Shown here: positions 7,690-16,178 of the stretch, one piece after another | Layout: every line of letters starts with the position of its first letter | Position numbering within the stretch: position 1 is the first letter of the stretch | Source: BOKV01 sp041739465 | Lineage (GTDB): Bacteria > Pseudomonadota > Alphaproteobacteria > Rhizobiales > Rhizobiaceae | Length of the DNA: 64,000 nucleotides | Assembly: GCA_041739465.1 (NCBI GenBank) | Contig: JBGSNX010000059.1 | Span: 1-64,000 of the forward strand | Direction: 5' to 3' | The notes under the pieces: generated by a model | Seen by the model: the letters and a program-made list of their open reading frames with translations, nothing else | Databases searched by the model: none | What the model was told of the DNA's origin: nothing | Translations under genes and position numbers: made by a program

Positions 7690-9894
7690 CTATTTCAGCA
7701 GGCCCCTTTCGACGATCACCTTCCAGACCGCGTCGGCGAAGTGGGCTTGACCCTCGGCAGTGGGATGAGCCGGGCCACCCAACGTCAGCATGGCAATATC
7801 TACAGCGTTCAGCCGGCGATTTGGCCCGGTCGGATAATGTCCCTCACTCCAGGTATTGGAGCATAAGTATGCATCATCAAAAGTCCTCATCCACCGATCG
7901 CGGCTTGCATAACATGGCCAGTCGTAGCCTGACATGCCCCATTCCCATCGATTGGAGTCAGTAGTTCCGCTACTAACATAAATTGGCACTTGCATGAAAT
8001 TACGGAGCAAGTGTTTAGATGCGAGTCCTTTAGGGCTTGGTAGGCCGGCGCAAATTCCATTAATTTTAAATAAATCTTCTGTAGACCGCGCAAATATGAA
8101 TTTTTTAAGAAAACTGTAATTGTTATGAGCGGAGAATGCTTCATTCAAACTTGAAACAGCTTCCTTGGCTTTGCCAATTTTCATTTTATTTATAGTAAGA
8201 AATTCGTGTGTTGCGGTCATTCCGTGAAAACTCTCCCAATTGTTCGTTCCGCATATTTTCTTATCTCGATTGTTTGCGCCACCATTTGGATATGCAGGAA
8301 TAATTACATTTGGTATGCCGGATTTTTCTTTGACTTTGATACCGGTTGCTTTCAGCACATTGAAAAATGTATTCAAGTTAGCTGGAATATCTGCCGCAGG
8401 GTTCTCACCGGGAACTACTGCCTTGACAACTTTGTAAATTCTGGCGAGTGCGTTGGCATTTTCCCTATTTTTATCAGGAAGCGTAGCATTCATTACAATA
8501 CCCGCATAATTTATGTCGTTGATCCCAATTGAAAGCATTAGAAGATCAATTTCTCGGGCATATTTAATACATCCCGGCAATTTCACTGAATGAGGCTTTA
8601 ATACAGGTGTTATTTTTTTGGTTTTTTCGTTCTTTTCGGTTTTTTGTAATTCTACAGGAATATTTTTTGGCGAATTTCTCTTTTCACAAAGCTCTTCGAT
8701 CAGTCGTGCAATTTGCGGGGCTTTTCTGCGATTTTTTGAATTTTTATCCATTTTTGATGTGTCAATATTTTCTTTCCCATTATATTCAAGCAGGAGCCCT
8801 TCATCGATCTTCGCACCGGAGCAACCATATCCCAGATAGGTGACCGCGGCATGCTTCCCTGCTTCAAGTGATTTCTGCAATGCAATACGCAGCTGATAGC
8901 TGTAGAGTGAGCGGTGGCAATTTCGATCCAGCCAATGGGCCCCGTAATCTCGACCATCGACACTTCCACCCCTTCTGGAGGTCATGGAAACCGCGAAATT
9001 TCCCTTTTTACTCCTAAATCTTTCATCCTCGCTGGCTTTTTTGATTTCTTTCCCATCATCAGAAATAACGAATGGAACCAAATTGCCCGCAAAAACTTTT
9101 TTATATCCTTTCAATTCCATCAGCGCCGGGCTGTCCGGATTGCCTTCGCCAGCTGCGATTGAATCTCCCAAGCCGACTATAAGGTAATCGGTAACTTCTA
9201 TATTTTTTTGTATTTCCTCATTGTTATTTAACTTCAAAAAAATATCGGCTGAGCCGTCTCCTTTCCGGTAGGGAACAGCAGCATATATTGATTTATCACA
9301 ACCAAGCGAAATCACTTTTTTAGTAACAATATTTGCCCGATCAATGTTATTCTCATAAAGCATTGAATTTTCACTTCTCCATTCGCATTTGTCATTGGAA
9401 TTTCCATTTGCAATAAAAACTCTAACATCGTGAAATTTAGGATTCACATAGTCTTCGCAATTAGAGTGAAGCTGCTTTAACGTATCCCAGCAATCCTGGC
9501 CCTCGGTCACGATGTACTTTGCCCAGCCCCGAATTGGGTCATTGGCCTTGGCGAGAGGGCCGGACTTCTGGGTTTTGTAAAATTTCCGCAGCCAACTGTC
9601 TTTAGGGTCGCCGTATTGAAGATTTTCTGCATTGTTGAGAAGCTTCTCAACTTCACTGATTGGCTTGGAAGCATTTCCTTCGGCTCGCGATCCATGACCA
9701 TTCTTATTAACCGCATCATACGCCTGCTTGTGCATCTGATAGAACACCGACGGACCACCGTCCTTGTCCGGCAGGAAAAACCGGAACGGATTTCGCACTT
9801 CCCACTCTATTTGTGGCGGCGTCTGCCCCCAGGCTGGGATCAAACCAAGACCAAGCGCAAATAATAACGCTGCGAATATATACCAAACTCGCAT
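7690..9894 (-). CDS. Secreted SGNH-hydrolase-family protein, AT-rich, probably acquired
   Basis: A 734-residue exported protein (signal peptide about residues 1-23, ending AWG). SGNH esterase/lipase blocks are present in order: GDS-I-A-A-G-E-G at 243-249 (nucleophile Ser245), a CHRS-x-Y-x-Y segment near 326-333, G-Y-G-C-S-G-A near 355, GIND at 457-460 and HPTAEGQ at 710-716 (catalytic His710). The N-terminal 230 residues and the long insert around 365-440 rich in Lys and Asn match nothing I know. It has many cysteines, consistent with an exported, disulfide-linked protein. Codons and bases are unlike the neighbours: two sampled 60-base lines in it contain 19 and 14 G+C. Start ATG has GGAGG upstream. 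Substrate unknown; lipid, acyl sugar or acetylated polysaccharide are possible. Confidence 0.85.
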   Translation of the reverse strand: MRVWYIFAALLFALGLGLIPAWGQTPPQIEWEVRNPFRFFLPDKDGGPSVFYQMHKQAYDAVNKNGHGSRAEGNASKPISEVEKLLNNAENLQYGDPKDSWLRKFYKTQKSGPLAKANDPIRGWAKYIVTEGQDCWDTLKQLHSNCEDYVNPKFHDVRVFIANGNSNDKCEWRSENSMLYENNIDRANIVTKKVISLGCDKSIYAAVPYRKGDGSADIFLKLNNNEEIQKNIEVTDYLIVGLGDSIAAGEGNPDSPALMELKGYKKVFAGNLVPFVISDDGKEIKKASEDERFRSKKGNFAVSMTSRRGGSVDGRDYGAHWLDRNCHRSLYSYQLRIALQKSLEAGKHAAVTYLGYGCSGAKIDEGLLLEYNGKENIDTSKMDKNSKNRRKAPQIARLIEELCEKRNSPKNIPVELQKTEKNEKTKKITPVLKPHSVKLPGCIKYAREIDLLMLSIGINDINYAGIVMNATLPDKNRENANALARIYKVVKAVVPGENPAADIPANLNTFFNVLKATGIKVKEKSGIPNVIIPAYPNGGANNRDKKICGTNNWESFHGMTATHEFLTINKMKIGKAKEAVSSLNEAFSAHNNYSFLKKFIFARSTEDLFKINGICAGLPSPKGLASKHLLRNFMQVPIYVSSGTTDSNRWEWGMSGYDWPCYASRDRWMRTFDDAYLCSNTWSEGHYPTGPNRRLNAVDIAMLTLGGPAHPTAEGQAHFADAVWKVIVERGLLK

Positions 9895-9994
9895 GAATAG
9901 CCTCCCCGGGCCAGAACATGAGAGAACTATAGTTGCAAATTACAGAATTCGCAACATGGTGCTTGCAAGTCCGGGTTGTGCTTTCACCGATCGT

Positions 9995-10014
9995 CTGGTC
10001 CCTTGCGCTGCAGT
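9995..10014 (+). repeat. 20-bp direct repeat, copy 2
   Basis: Second exact copy of CTGGTCCCTTGCGCTGCAGT, 2446 bases from the first. It lies 24 bases before the parC start codon, so it may be part of the native parC leader, with copy 1 produced by the insertion event. Confidence 0.85.
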
Positions 10015-10037
10015 GTGCCCCGCGTTAACCCCTGACC

Positions 10038-12317
10038 ATGGGAAAAAGCCTGATTCCTGCGCCCGGCGGTGGCGATGGCGGCAATGGCAGTGGAATTGAG
10101 GGCATCGATCTCAAATCGGCGCTCGAAGAACGCTACCTTGCCTATGCATTGTCCACGATCATGGGACGGGCGCTGCCCGATGTCCGCGACGGCTTGAAGC
10201 CGGTTCAGCGGCGCATTCTGCATGCCATGCGCATCCTGCGGCTCGATCCGGACCAGGCCTTCAAGAAATGCGCCCGCATCGTTGGCGATGTCATCGGCAA
10301 GTTCCATCCGCATGGCGACCAGGCGGTCTATGACGCGCTGGTACGGCTCGCATAGGACTTTGCCGTCCGCTATCCGCTGATCGATGGACAGGGCAATTTC
10401 GGCAACATCGACGGCGACAATGCCGCGGCCTACCGCTACACCGAAGCGCGAATGACCGAGGTTTCGACCTTGTTGCTGGAAGGCATCAACGAGGACGCCG
10501 TCGATTTTCGCTCAACTTACAACGAGGAAGACAAGGAGCCGGTGGTCCTCCCCGGTGCCTTCCCGAACCTGTTGGCAAATGGCGCTACCGGCATTGCCGT
10601 TGGCATGGCAACTTCAATTCCGCCCCACAACGCCGCAGAATTGTGCGAAGCGGCAATTGTCCTGATCAAGGACCCTTCAACGCCGCTTGAAAAACTGGTG
10701 GAGATGGTGCCCGGTCCGGATTTTCCGACCGGCGGCATCATCGTTGATGATCGGGAATCAATCATCGAAGCCTACCGGACCGGACGCGGTGGCTTTCGGG
10801 TCCGTTCGCGCTGGAACCTTGAAGACGCCGGGCGCGGAACCTGGCGTATCGTCATCACCGAAATTCCCTATCAGGTCCAGAAATCGCGGCTGATCGAGAA
10901 AATCGCCGAGCTTTTGTTCGCCAAGCGCCTGCCGCTGGTGGAGGACGTGCGCGATGAATCCGCAGAAGACGTTCGCGTTGTCATCGAACCAAAAAACCGC
11001 ACGGTCGATCCCGACCTCCTGATGGAATCGCTGTTCAAGCTGACAGAACTTGAATCGCGCATCCCGCTCAACATGAACGTGCTTTCCATGGGCAGGATAC
11101 CGCGCGTCCTGTCGCTCAAGGAAGCGCTGCAGGAATGGCTCGACCATCGCCGTGAAGTGCTGCTGCGTCGCTCGCGCTTCCGCCTTGCTGAAATCGACCG
11201 GCGGTTGGAAATCCTTGGCGGTTTGCTGATCGCCTATCTCAACATCGATGAGGTCATCCGCATCATCCGGTTCGAGGACGAACCGAAGAAAACACTGATG
11301 GCGCGATTCACGCTGTCGGAAGTGCAGGTCGAAGCCATCTTGAACATGCGCTTGCGCGCACTTGCCAAGCTTGAGGAAATCGAGATCCGCAAGGAGCACG
11401 ACACGCTCTCTGCGGAAAAGGCCCAGATCGAGGCGCTGCTTGCCTCGACCGCCTTGCAGTGGAAAGTGCTGGCCAAGGACATCGCGGACATCGGCAAGGC
11501 CTTTGGTCCCGACACGGCGCTGGGCAAGCGCCGGACCGGCTTTGCGCAAGCCCCGACCATCGACAGTTCGCATATCCAGCAGGCAATGATCGAGAAGGAG
11601 CCGGTGACCATCGTCCTTTCGCAAAAAGGATGGATCAGGGCGCTGAAGGGCCATGTTGCCGATCATGCCGGCCTCGTCTTCAAGGAAGGGGACAAGCTGA
11701 AAACCGCATTCCCCGCCGAAACCACTGACAAGATCGTGCTGTTCACCACCGCTGGCAAATTCTTCACGTTAGAAGCATCCAAGCTGCCCGGCGGAAGAGG
11801 CCACGGCGAACCGGTCCGGGTGATGGTCGACATGGACAATGACAGCGACATAATCGCAGCGTTCAAGCATGCACCCGGCCGCAAGCTGGTGCTGGCCTCC
11901 ACCGTCGGCAATGGTTTCATCGTTCCGGAAACCGAAACCATCGCCAATACCCGCAAGGGCAAGCAGGTAATGAATGTAGACCTGCCGGTAGAAGCGCGCC
12001 TGTGCATCTTTGCAGGCGAGGGCGATGACCACATTGCGATTACCGGTGAAAACCGCAAGCTCCTCGTTTTCCTGATCTCGCAATTGCCGGAAATGACCCG
12101 TGGCAAGGGCGTGCGACTGCAAAAATACAAGGACGGCGGTGTTCTGGATTTGCGCACTTTCAAGCTCGCCGAGGGGCTTTCCTGGAACGACAGCGCCGGG
12201 CGCAATTTCGTCAAGTCGGCAGGCGAACTTGCCGAATGGATGGGCGAGCGCGCCACTGCCGGGCGTATGGTGCCCAAAGGCTTTCCGCGCAGCGGGAAGT
12301 TTGATGCCATCTCGTGA
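10038..12317 (+). pseudogene. parC: DNA topoisomerase IV subunit A, interrupted by an in-frame TAG
   Basis: ParC forms the DNA-cutting subunit of topoisomerase IV, which separates daughter chromosomes and is normally essential. The reading frame spans 760 codons, the expected length for alphaproteobacteria, from MGKSLIPAPGG to the end. The winged-helix core is intact (ALPDVRDGLKPVQRRILHAM, HPHGDQAVYDALVRLA), as is the catalytic RYTEAR with Tyr at codon 134, and the C-terminal beta-pinwheel follows. Codon 106 (10353-10355) is TAG where relatives have Gln (RLAQDF), a single C-to-T change. The next start, ATG at 10452 (codon 139), lies after the catalytic Tyr, so internal re-initiation could not restore activity. 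Everything after the stop is well conserved, so a base-call error, recent mutation or readthrough is likelier than an old pseudogene. Next gene follows after 12 bases. Confidence 0.9.
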
Positions 12318-12329
12318 TTTTGGTTCGAA

Positions 12330-12695
12330 ATGACCGGGCGTGACGCGGGAACGTTGGCAGTGCTGGCGCGCTACCATGCTGCCATTGACCGGCGCGATTT
12401 TGGCGAACTTTCCGAAATGCTGGCGCAAGATGCCGTCTATATTTCAAACGGCATTGCATCGCTCAAAGGGCGCGATGCCATCATTTCTGCATTGCAGGCG
12501 CATTTGCGGGAGGTGGAACACCGCTCACCTGTCCAAACACGGGTGGAGTTTGCAACGCCGCGCGAGGCGCAAACCCGGTGGCATCTGGAGGGCGTGGACA
12601 GGGCTTCGAATGAAGCCTTCACCCAATCGGGAACGGAGAAATTCTGGATCGACGCCGAGGGGCTGATCATTCTTGTTTCAACCACCAATGATTGA
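12330..12695 (+). CDS. NTF2-like/SnoaL-fold protein
   Basis: A 121-residue protein of the nuclear transport factor 2-like (SnoaL) fold, a cone-shaped ligand pocket used by small enzymes and binding proteins. Features: an N-terminal helix ending LARYHAAIDRRDFGELSEML, then DAVYISNG, then KGRDAIISAL, and later strands. It begins 12 bases after parC and may be cotranscribed with it. No catalytic assignment can be made. Confidence 0.7.
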   Translation: MTGRDAGTLAVLARYHAAIDRRDFGELSEMLAQDAVYISNGIASLKGRDAIISALQAHLREVEHRSPVQTRVEFATPREAQTRWHLEGVDRASNEAFTQSGTEKFWIDAEGLIILVSTTND

Positions 12696-12777
12696 TGCGC
12701 CGGGAGCTTGACCGCTACGTGTTGGCGCACCAGTTTGGTGGTGGCGACCGGCAATCAGCACTTCGAGGAGAAGGCCC

Positions 12778-13671
12778 ATGGACAAGACCGAAAATCCCCA
12801 AAACGTGCCCATTTCGCAGGAAATGATCAATGCCTATGATGAATACACCCATCTGACGCTCGACCGCCGTTCGCTGATGCGCAAGCTGACCGTGCTGGCG
12901 GGGTCAGGTGCGGCGGCTGCGGCCATCCTGCCGGTGCTCGCGGCCGACAAGGCTTCTGCTGCAATCATTGATCCGGCAGACCCGCGCGTCGCTTCGCAAG
13001 CGGTTACCTTCAAGGGCGCCACCGGCGACGTCTCTGCCTATCTGGCTATGCCGGCACAAGCTTCCGGCAAGCTTGGCGCAGTCATCGTGATCCATGAGAA
13101 TCGTGGCCTCAATCCGCACATCGAGGATGTGGCACGCCGTGCGGCAGCTGACGGTTTTGCGGCGCTTGCGGTGGATTTTCTGTCGCCCGCGGGCGGCACG
13201 CCATCAGATGAGGACAAGGCGCGCGAAATGATCGGCCAGCTTGATCCGGCGCAAACTGTGGCCAATGCAGTGGCGGCGGTGGAATTTCTCAAGACCCATC
13301 CAGCGACCAATGGCAAGGTTGGTGCAATGGGCTTTTGCTGGGGCGGCGGCATGGTCAACCAACTGGCTGCAGCCTCGCCCGACCTTGCGGCCGGCATCGC
13401 CTATTACGGGCGGCAGCTTGAAGCCGAAAAGGTCCCGCAGATCAAGGCAGCCTTGATGCTGCACTATGCCGGATTGGACGAACGCATAAATGCAGGCATT
13501 GAAGCCTACAAAGCAGCGCTCGAAGCTGCCGGCAAGGAGTTCACCCTCCACATGTATGACGGCGTCAACCATGCCTTCAACAACGACACGTCGCAGGCCC
13601 GTTACGACAAGGCCGCTTCTGACCTTGCTTGGTCAAGAACTGTCGAATTGCTCAAGGCAAAGCTTGCGTAA
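12778..13671 (+). CDS. Dienelactone hydrolase family protein, possibly Tat-exported
   Basis: A 297-residue alpha/beta hydrolase of the dienelactone hydrolase family (YghX-like branch). The nucleophile elbow is GFCWGGG, so the nucleophile is a cysteine as in true dienelactone hydrolases; the His is in VNHAF near the C-terminus. The first 60 residues form an N-terminal extension with a twin-arginine stretch (DRRSLMRKL) and an Ala-rich hydrophobic run ending ADKASA, like a Tat signal with an unusually long n-region. The natural substrate is unknown. A good Shine-Dalgarno (GAGGAGAAGG) precedes the ATG. Confidence 0.85.
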   Translation: MDKTENPQNVPISQEMINAYDEYTHLTLDRRSLMRKLTVLAGSGAAAAAILPVLAADKASAAIIDPADPRVASQAVTFKGATGDVSAYLAMPAQASGKLGAVIVIHENRGLNPHIEDVARRAAADGFAALAVDFLSPAGGTPSDEDKAREMIGQLDPAQTVANAVAAVEFLKTHPATNGKVGAMGFCWGGGMVNQLAAASPDLAAGIAYYGRQLEAEKVPQIKAALMLHYAGLDERINAGIEAYKAALEAAGKEFTLHMYDGVNHAFNNDTSQARYDKAASDLAWSRTVELLKAKLA

Positions 13672-13679
13672 AGGCTATT

Positions 13680-13706
13680 GCGGCAGCTGGTAAGACCGGC
13701 TGCCGC
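13680..13706. terminator. Hairpin between convergent genes
   Basis: An 11-bp GC-rich stem (13680-13690 with 13696-13706, one G-U pair) with a five-base loop lies between the dienelactone hydrolase and YCII-like genes. There is no T-run, so termination strength is uncertain. Confidence 0.45.
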
Positions 13707-13713
13707 CCCCGCC

Positions 13714-14022
13714 TCACATCTCGACTATCGGTGCAACCTCGACATTGCCTTCGGGCAGGATTGGGCATTTGCGGGCATGTTTCACTGCCGTCGCCAGGTC
13801 CTTGGCTTCGATGATCGAGTAGCCTGAAACCGGATTTGCGCCACCGTGATCGGCAACGCCGCTGGCGCTGACCGTGGTGGATTTGCCCACCGGATTGCCG
13901 CCATCGATTACCGAAACCCCAAGGCCTTCAAACCATTGGTTCCACGCGTCCATGGCTTTCTGGCCTTCTTCTGGCGTCGCTGGTTGTTTGCCGCCATGGT
14001 ATGCGAACAGGAACTTTGGCAT
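13714..14022 (-). CDS. YCII-related (DGPF) domain protein
   Basis: A 102-residue protein of the YCII/DGPF fold. It starts MPKFLFAYHGGKQPATPEE and contains the family's KPVT-like position as GNPVGKSTTV, then GYSIIEAKDLATAVKHARKCP and EVAPIVEM at the end, a close fit to the DGPF group often encoded next to ECF sigma factors or ArsR regulators. The ATG at 14022 has AAGGAG upstream and gives the family N-terminus; longer reading upstream is not supported. It is the third gene of an ArsR-SRPBCC-YCII cassette. Confidence 0.85.
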   Translation of the reverse strand: MPKFLFAYHGGKQPATPEEGQKAMDAWNQWFEGLGVSVIDGGNPVGKSTTVSASGVADHGGANPVSGYSIIEAKDLATAVKHARKCPILPEGNVEVAPIVEM

Positions 14023-14048
14023 GTTGATTTCTCCTTCTTGTTGAACTT

Positions 14049-14480
14049 TCAATTGTCCATCGCGGCAAGCTTGCGCAGTGCCGATTCCCAACCTTCGCGG
14101 TGCCCTTTGGCACTCTCATCATTTGCAAGGTTGAAATGGTGCAGGATCAGAAGCGAGCCGCCGGTATCGGTAGGATGGACCTGCAGCCGCACACGACTTT
14201 CATGGCCCCGCAAATCGCTGGCGTCATGCCACGCCCAGGTCAGCTCGATGCTGTTTGGCGGGTCCACCGCGACCACCTCGCCGGTCACTTTGTAGCGCTG
14301 GCCTTCGCCATTCATCATCACCGATGACCAAGGACCGGTCTGGGTGAAATTCATCTGCGCTTGCGGCACGCTCATGCCTTCGGGACCCCACCATTTCACG
14401 ATGTTGGCAGGTTCGCTCAGAAACGCGAAAAGCCTCTGCGGCGGTGCCTTGAACTGGCGCTCGATTCTGACTTCACTCAC
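14049..14480 (-). CDS. SRPBCC (AHSA1-like) domain protein
   Basis: A 143-residue single-domain protein of the AHSA1 type (START fold, hydrophobic ligand pocket). It starts at a GTG (14480-14478) directly after the ArsR stop codon, so the two are translationally coupled. Seen: VRIERQFKAPPQRLFAFLSE, IVKWWGPEGM and the C-terminal EGWESALRKLAAM helix. Together with an ArsR regulator this pair is common in proteobacteria, where the SRPBCC protein is often autoregulated with its repressor; the ligand is not known. Confidence 0.88.
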   Translation of the reverse strand: MSEVRIERQFKAPPQRLFAFLSEPANIVKWWGPEGMSVPQAQMNFTQTGPWSSVMMNGEGQRYKVTGEVVAVDPPNSIELTWAWHDASDLRGHESRVRLQVHPTDTGGSLLILHHFNLANDESAKGHREGWESALRKLAAMDN

Positions 14481-14801
14481 TCAAATCTCCTCATCTTCGA
14501 GCACCTTTTCCAGGCGATCGAGGCTTGTTTCCCAGAATTTGCGGTGGTTGATCACCCATGTGCCGATGGCGCGCACCGCTGCGGGACGCACGGAGTAAAG
14601 CCGTCTCTGCGCGTCAATGCGCTGTTCCAAAAGCCCAGCCTGCCGCAACACCTTGAGATGGCGCGATATTGCCGGGGGAGAGATGTCGGCCTCTTCGCAA
14701 AGCATGCCGGCGCTAAGTTCACCCTGCTGGAGCAGGCGTTCAACAATAGCGAAGCGGACTGGGTCGCCCAGGGCGGCAAATGCGGTGCTGAGGGTTTGCA
14801 T
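14481..14801 (-). CDS. ArsR family transcriptional regulator
   Basis: A 106-residue winged-helix repressor of the ArsR family. The recognition region ISPPAISRHLKVLRQAGLLEQ and the wing AQRRLYSV are clear. The metal-binding ELCVCDL motif of true ArsR is absent (here SAGMLCEEADIS), so it is the metal-independent kind found with SRPBCC genes. It heads the cassette ArsR-SRPBCC-YCII and has a perfect 14-bp palindrome 12 bases upstream of its start, very likely its own operator. Confidence 0.9.
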   Translation of the reverse strand: MQTLSTAFAALGDPVRFAIVERLLQQGELSAGMLCEEADISPPAISRHLKVLRQAGLLEQRIDAQRRLYSVRPAAVRAIGTWVINHRKFWETSLDRLEKVLEDEEI

Positions 14802-14812
14802 ACATCATTCCT

Positions 14813-14826
14813 TTGTTAATTAACAA
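14813..14826. promoter_or_regulatory. ArsR operator: perfect palindrome TTGTTAATTAACAA
   Basis: A 14-bp sequence that is its own reverse complement, just upstream of the ArsR gene within its probable promoter or ribosome-binding region. Its place and perfect symmetry fit an autoregulatory ArsR site. The surrounding 50 bases are AT-rich compared with the neighbouring genes. Confidence 0.75.
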
Positions 14827-14929
14827 AAACAGAAAATAAAAAGATTGTCAACTGCGCGCGCGATTGCCTTGCATGCCTTGATCCCGTACGCAAAACCGCA
14901 ATAGCCTCGGACGCAGTCGGGAGAGTAGT

Positions 14930-16117
14930 ATGGGAACTATCGCACAACAGCGGGCAAGCCGGGTGGAGCGTGTTGCGCAGCGCCATTGCGAGGAGGGCAA
15001 TTTCGCCTCAGTCGAATGGCTGGTGATGCGCGACGGGCGCGAGTGGCTGCGCGGCAAGACCGGGATGGCCGACCCGCTTGCTGGCGCCGAACTGCCAGAA
15101 GAACCCATCTACCGCATCTATTCGATGACAAAGCCCGTGGTTTCCGCATTGGCGATGATGCTGGTCGAGGAGGGCATTCTTCACCTTTATGATCCGGTGG
15201 CAAAATGGCTACCCGCCTTTTCACGGCCCGAAATCATCAACGAGGACGGCACCAAAAGCCCGGCAAGACGCACCATGCTGCTGGAACATCTGTTCTCGCA
15301 CACATCCGGCCTGTCCTACGGGTTCCTGCAGAACTGCAAGGCTGGCGCGTATTACCGCCAGACCAATTTGCGCAAGACCGCCGGGCCGCTGGAGGCCATG
15401 GTCGACACCATCGCGACGCTGCCGCTTGCCTTCGAGCCGGGCAGCCAGTGGCGCTATTCAGTGGCAACCGACGTACTGGCGCGGGTAATAGAGGTCGCGC
15501 TTGGCATGCCTATACAGCAGGCGGTGCATGAGCGGATCCTTGCCCCGCTGATGCTGGAAGACACAGGGTTCATGGTGCGTCCTTCGGCAACCGAGCGGCT
15601 TTTGCCGATGTTTGGCAATGGCAATCTCGACGAGTTGATGGTTTATCCAGCTGGCAAGCAGCAATTGCGGCGCACCGACATTTCCACCACCTATCCGCAC
15701 AATGATCCCTCATTTGGCCGTGGCGGTTATGGCTTGTTCTCCACCATCGACGATTACCGGGTCATCGCCGATTTTCTGGCCACCGGGCGTTCGCCCTCGG
15801 GCGAGCCGTTGCTCGGCCGCAAGACGGTGGAATTGATGTGGACCAATCGAACCCCGGACCACATGCTTCCGCTCAAGTATGACGAGTACTTGATGCCGGC
15901 CTACGGCTTCTCGCTGGCAGGCCGGGTAATGCTGGATCCGGGAAAGGCTTGGGGCCTCACCTCCATTGGCGAGCACGGCTGGTCTGGCGCGGCCAGCACT
16001 TGGTTCATGATCGATCCCAGGGAAAAACTGGTGGCGATCAGCATGACGCAATATCTGGGTTCAAAGGTGTCGCTAGCCGACGACATGCGCAACGCGATCT
16101 ATTCGATGCTAGATTGA
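14930..16117 (+). CDS. Class C beta-lactamase-family serine hydrolase
   Basis: A 395-residue cytoplasmic-looking serine hydrolase of the class C beta-lactamase/esterase EstB family. The SxxK motif is S-M-T-K (about residue 66), the Y-x-N-like motif appears as YSVATDV, and the KTG-like C-terminal motif as HGWSG. No signal peptide is visible, which favours an esterase over a periplasmic beta-lactamase. The last 13 codons and the bases after them (16076-16145) are repeated downstream at 18412-18481. The 3' flank is therefore a recombination boundary. Confidence 0.88.
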   Translation: MGTIAQQRASRVERVAQRHCEEGNFASVEWLVMRDGREWLRGKTGMADPLAGAELPEEPIYRIYSMTKPVVSALAMMLVEEGILHLYDPVAKWLPAFSRPEIINEDGTKSPARRTMLLEHLFSHTSGLSYGFLQNCKAGAYYRQTNLRKTAGPLEAMVDTIATLPLAFEPGSQWRYSVATDVLARVIEVALGMPIQQAVHERILAPLMLEDTGFMVRPSATERLLPMFGNGNLDELMVYPAGKQQLRRTDISTTYPHNDPSFGRGGYGLFSTIDDYRVIADFLATGRSPSGEPLLGRKTVELMWTNRTPDHMLPLKYDEYLMPAYGFSLAGRVMLDPGKAWGLTSIGEHGWSGAASTWFMIDPREKLVAISMTQYLGSKVSLADDMRNAIYSMLD

Positions 16118-16145
16118 ACATTGCAGCGCAGTGTCGCCCTCGTGC
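16076..16145 (+). repeat. 70-bp direct repeat, copy 1 (3' end of the serine hydrolase gene)
   Basis: These 70 bases match 18412-18481 at 67 positions, same orientation. The copy includes the final codons of the serine hydrolase (A-D-D-M-R-N-A-I-Y-S-M-L-D, stop) and 28 bases after the stop. The three differences are two A/G and one T/G. The repeats bracket the DUF4166 and DCC genes. Confidence 0.9.
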
Positions 16146-16178
16146 GTTTAACTGCGCTGTGGAAATGACCTCTGCCGG

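Noticed and set aside
10452..12317. Annotating parC as a separate gene beginning at the ATG after the TAG
   Set aside because: The frame before and after the TAG is one continuous ParC alignment, and this start lacks the catalytic Tyr, so a shorter protein would be dead.
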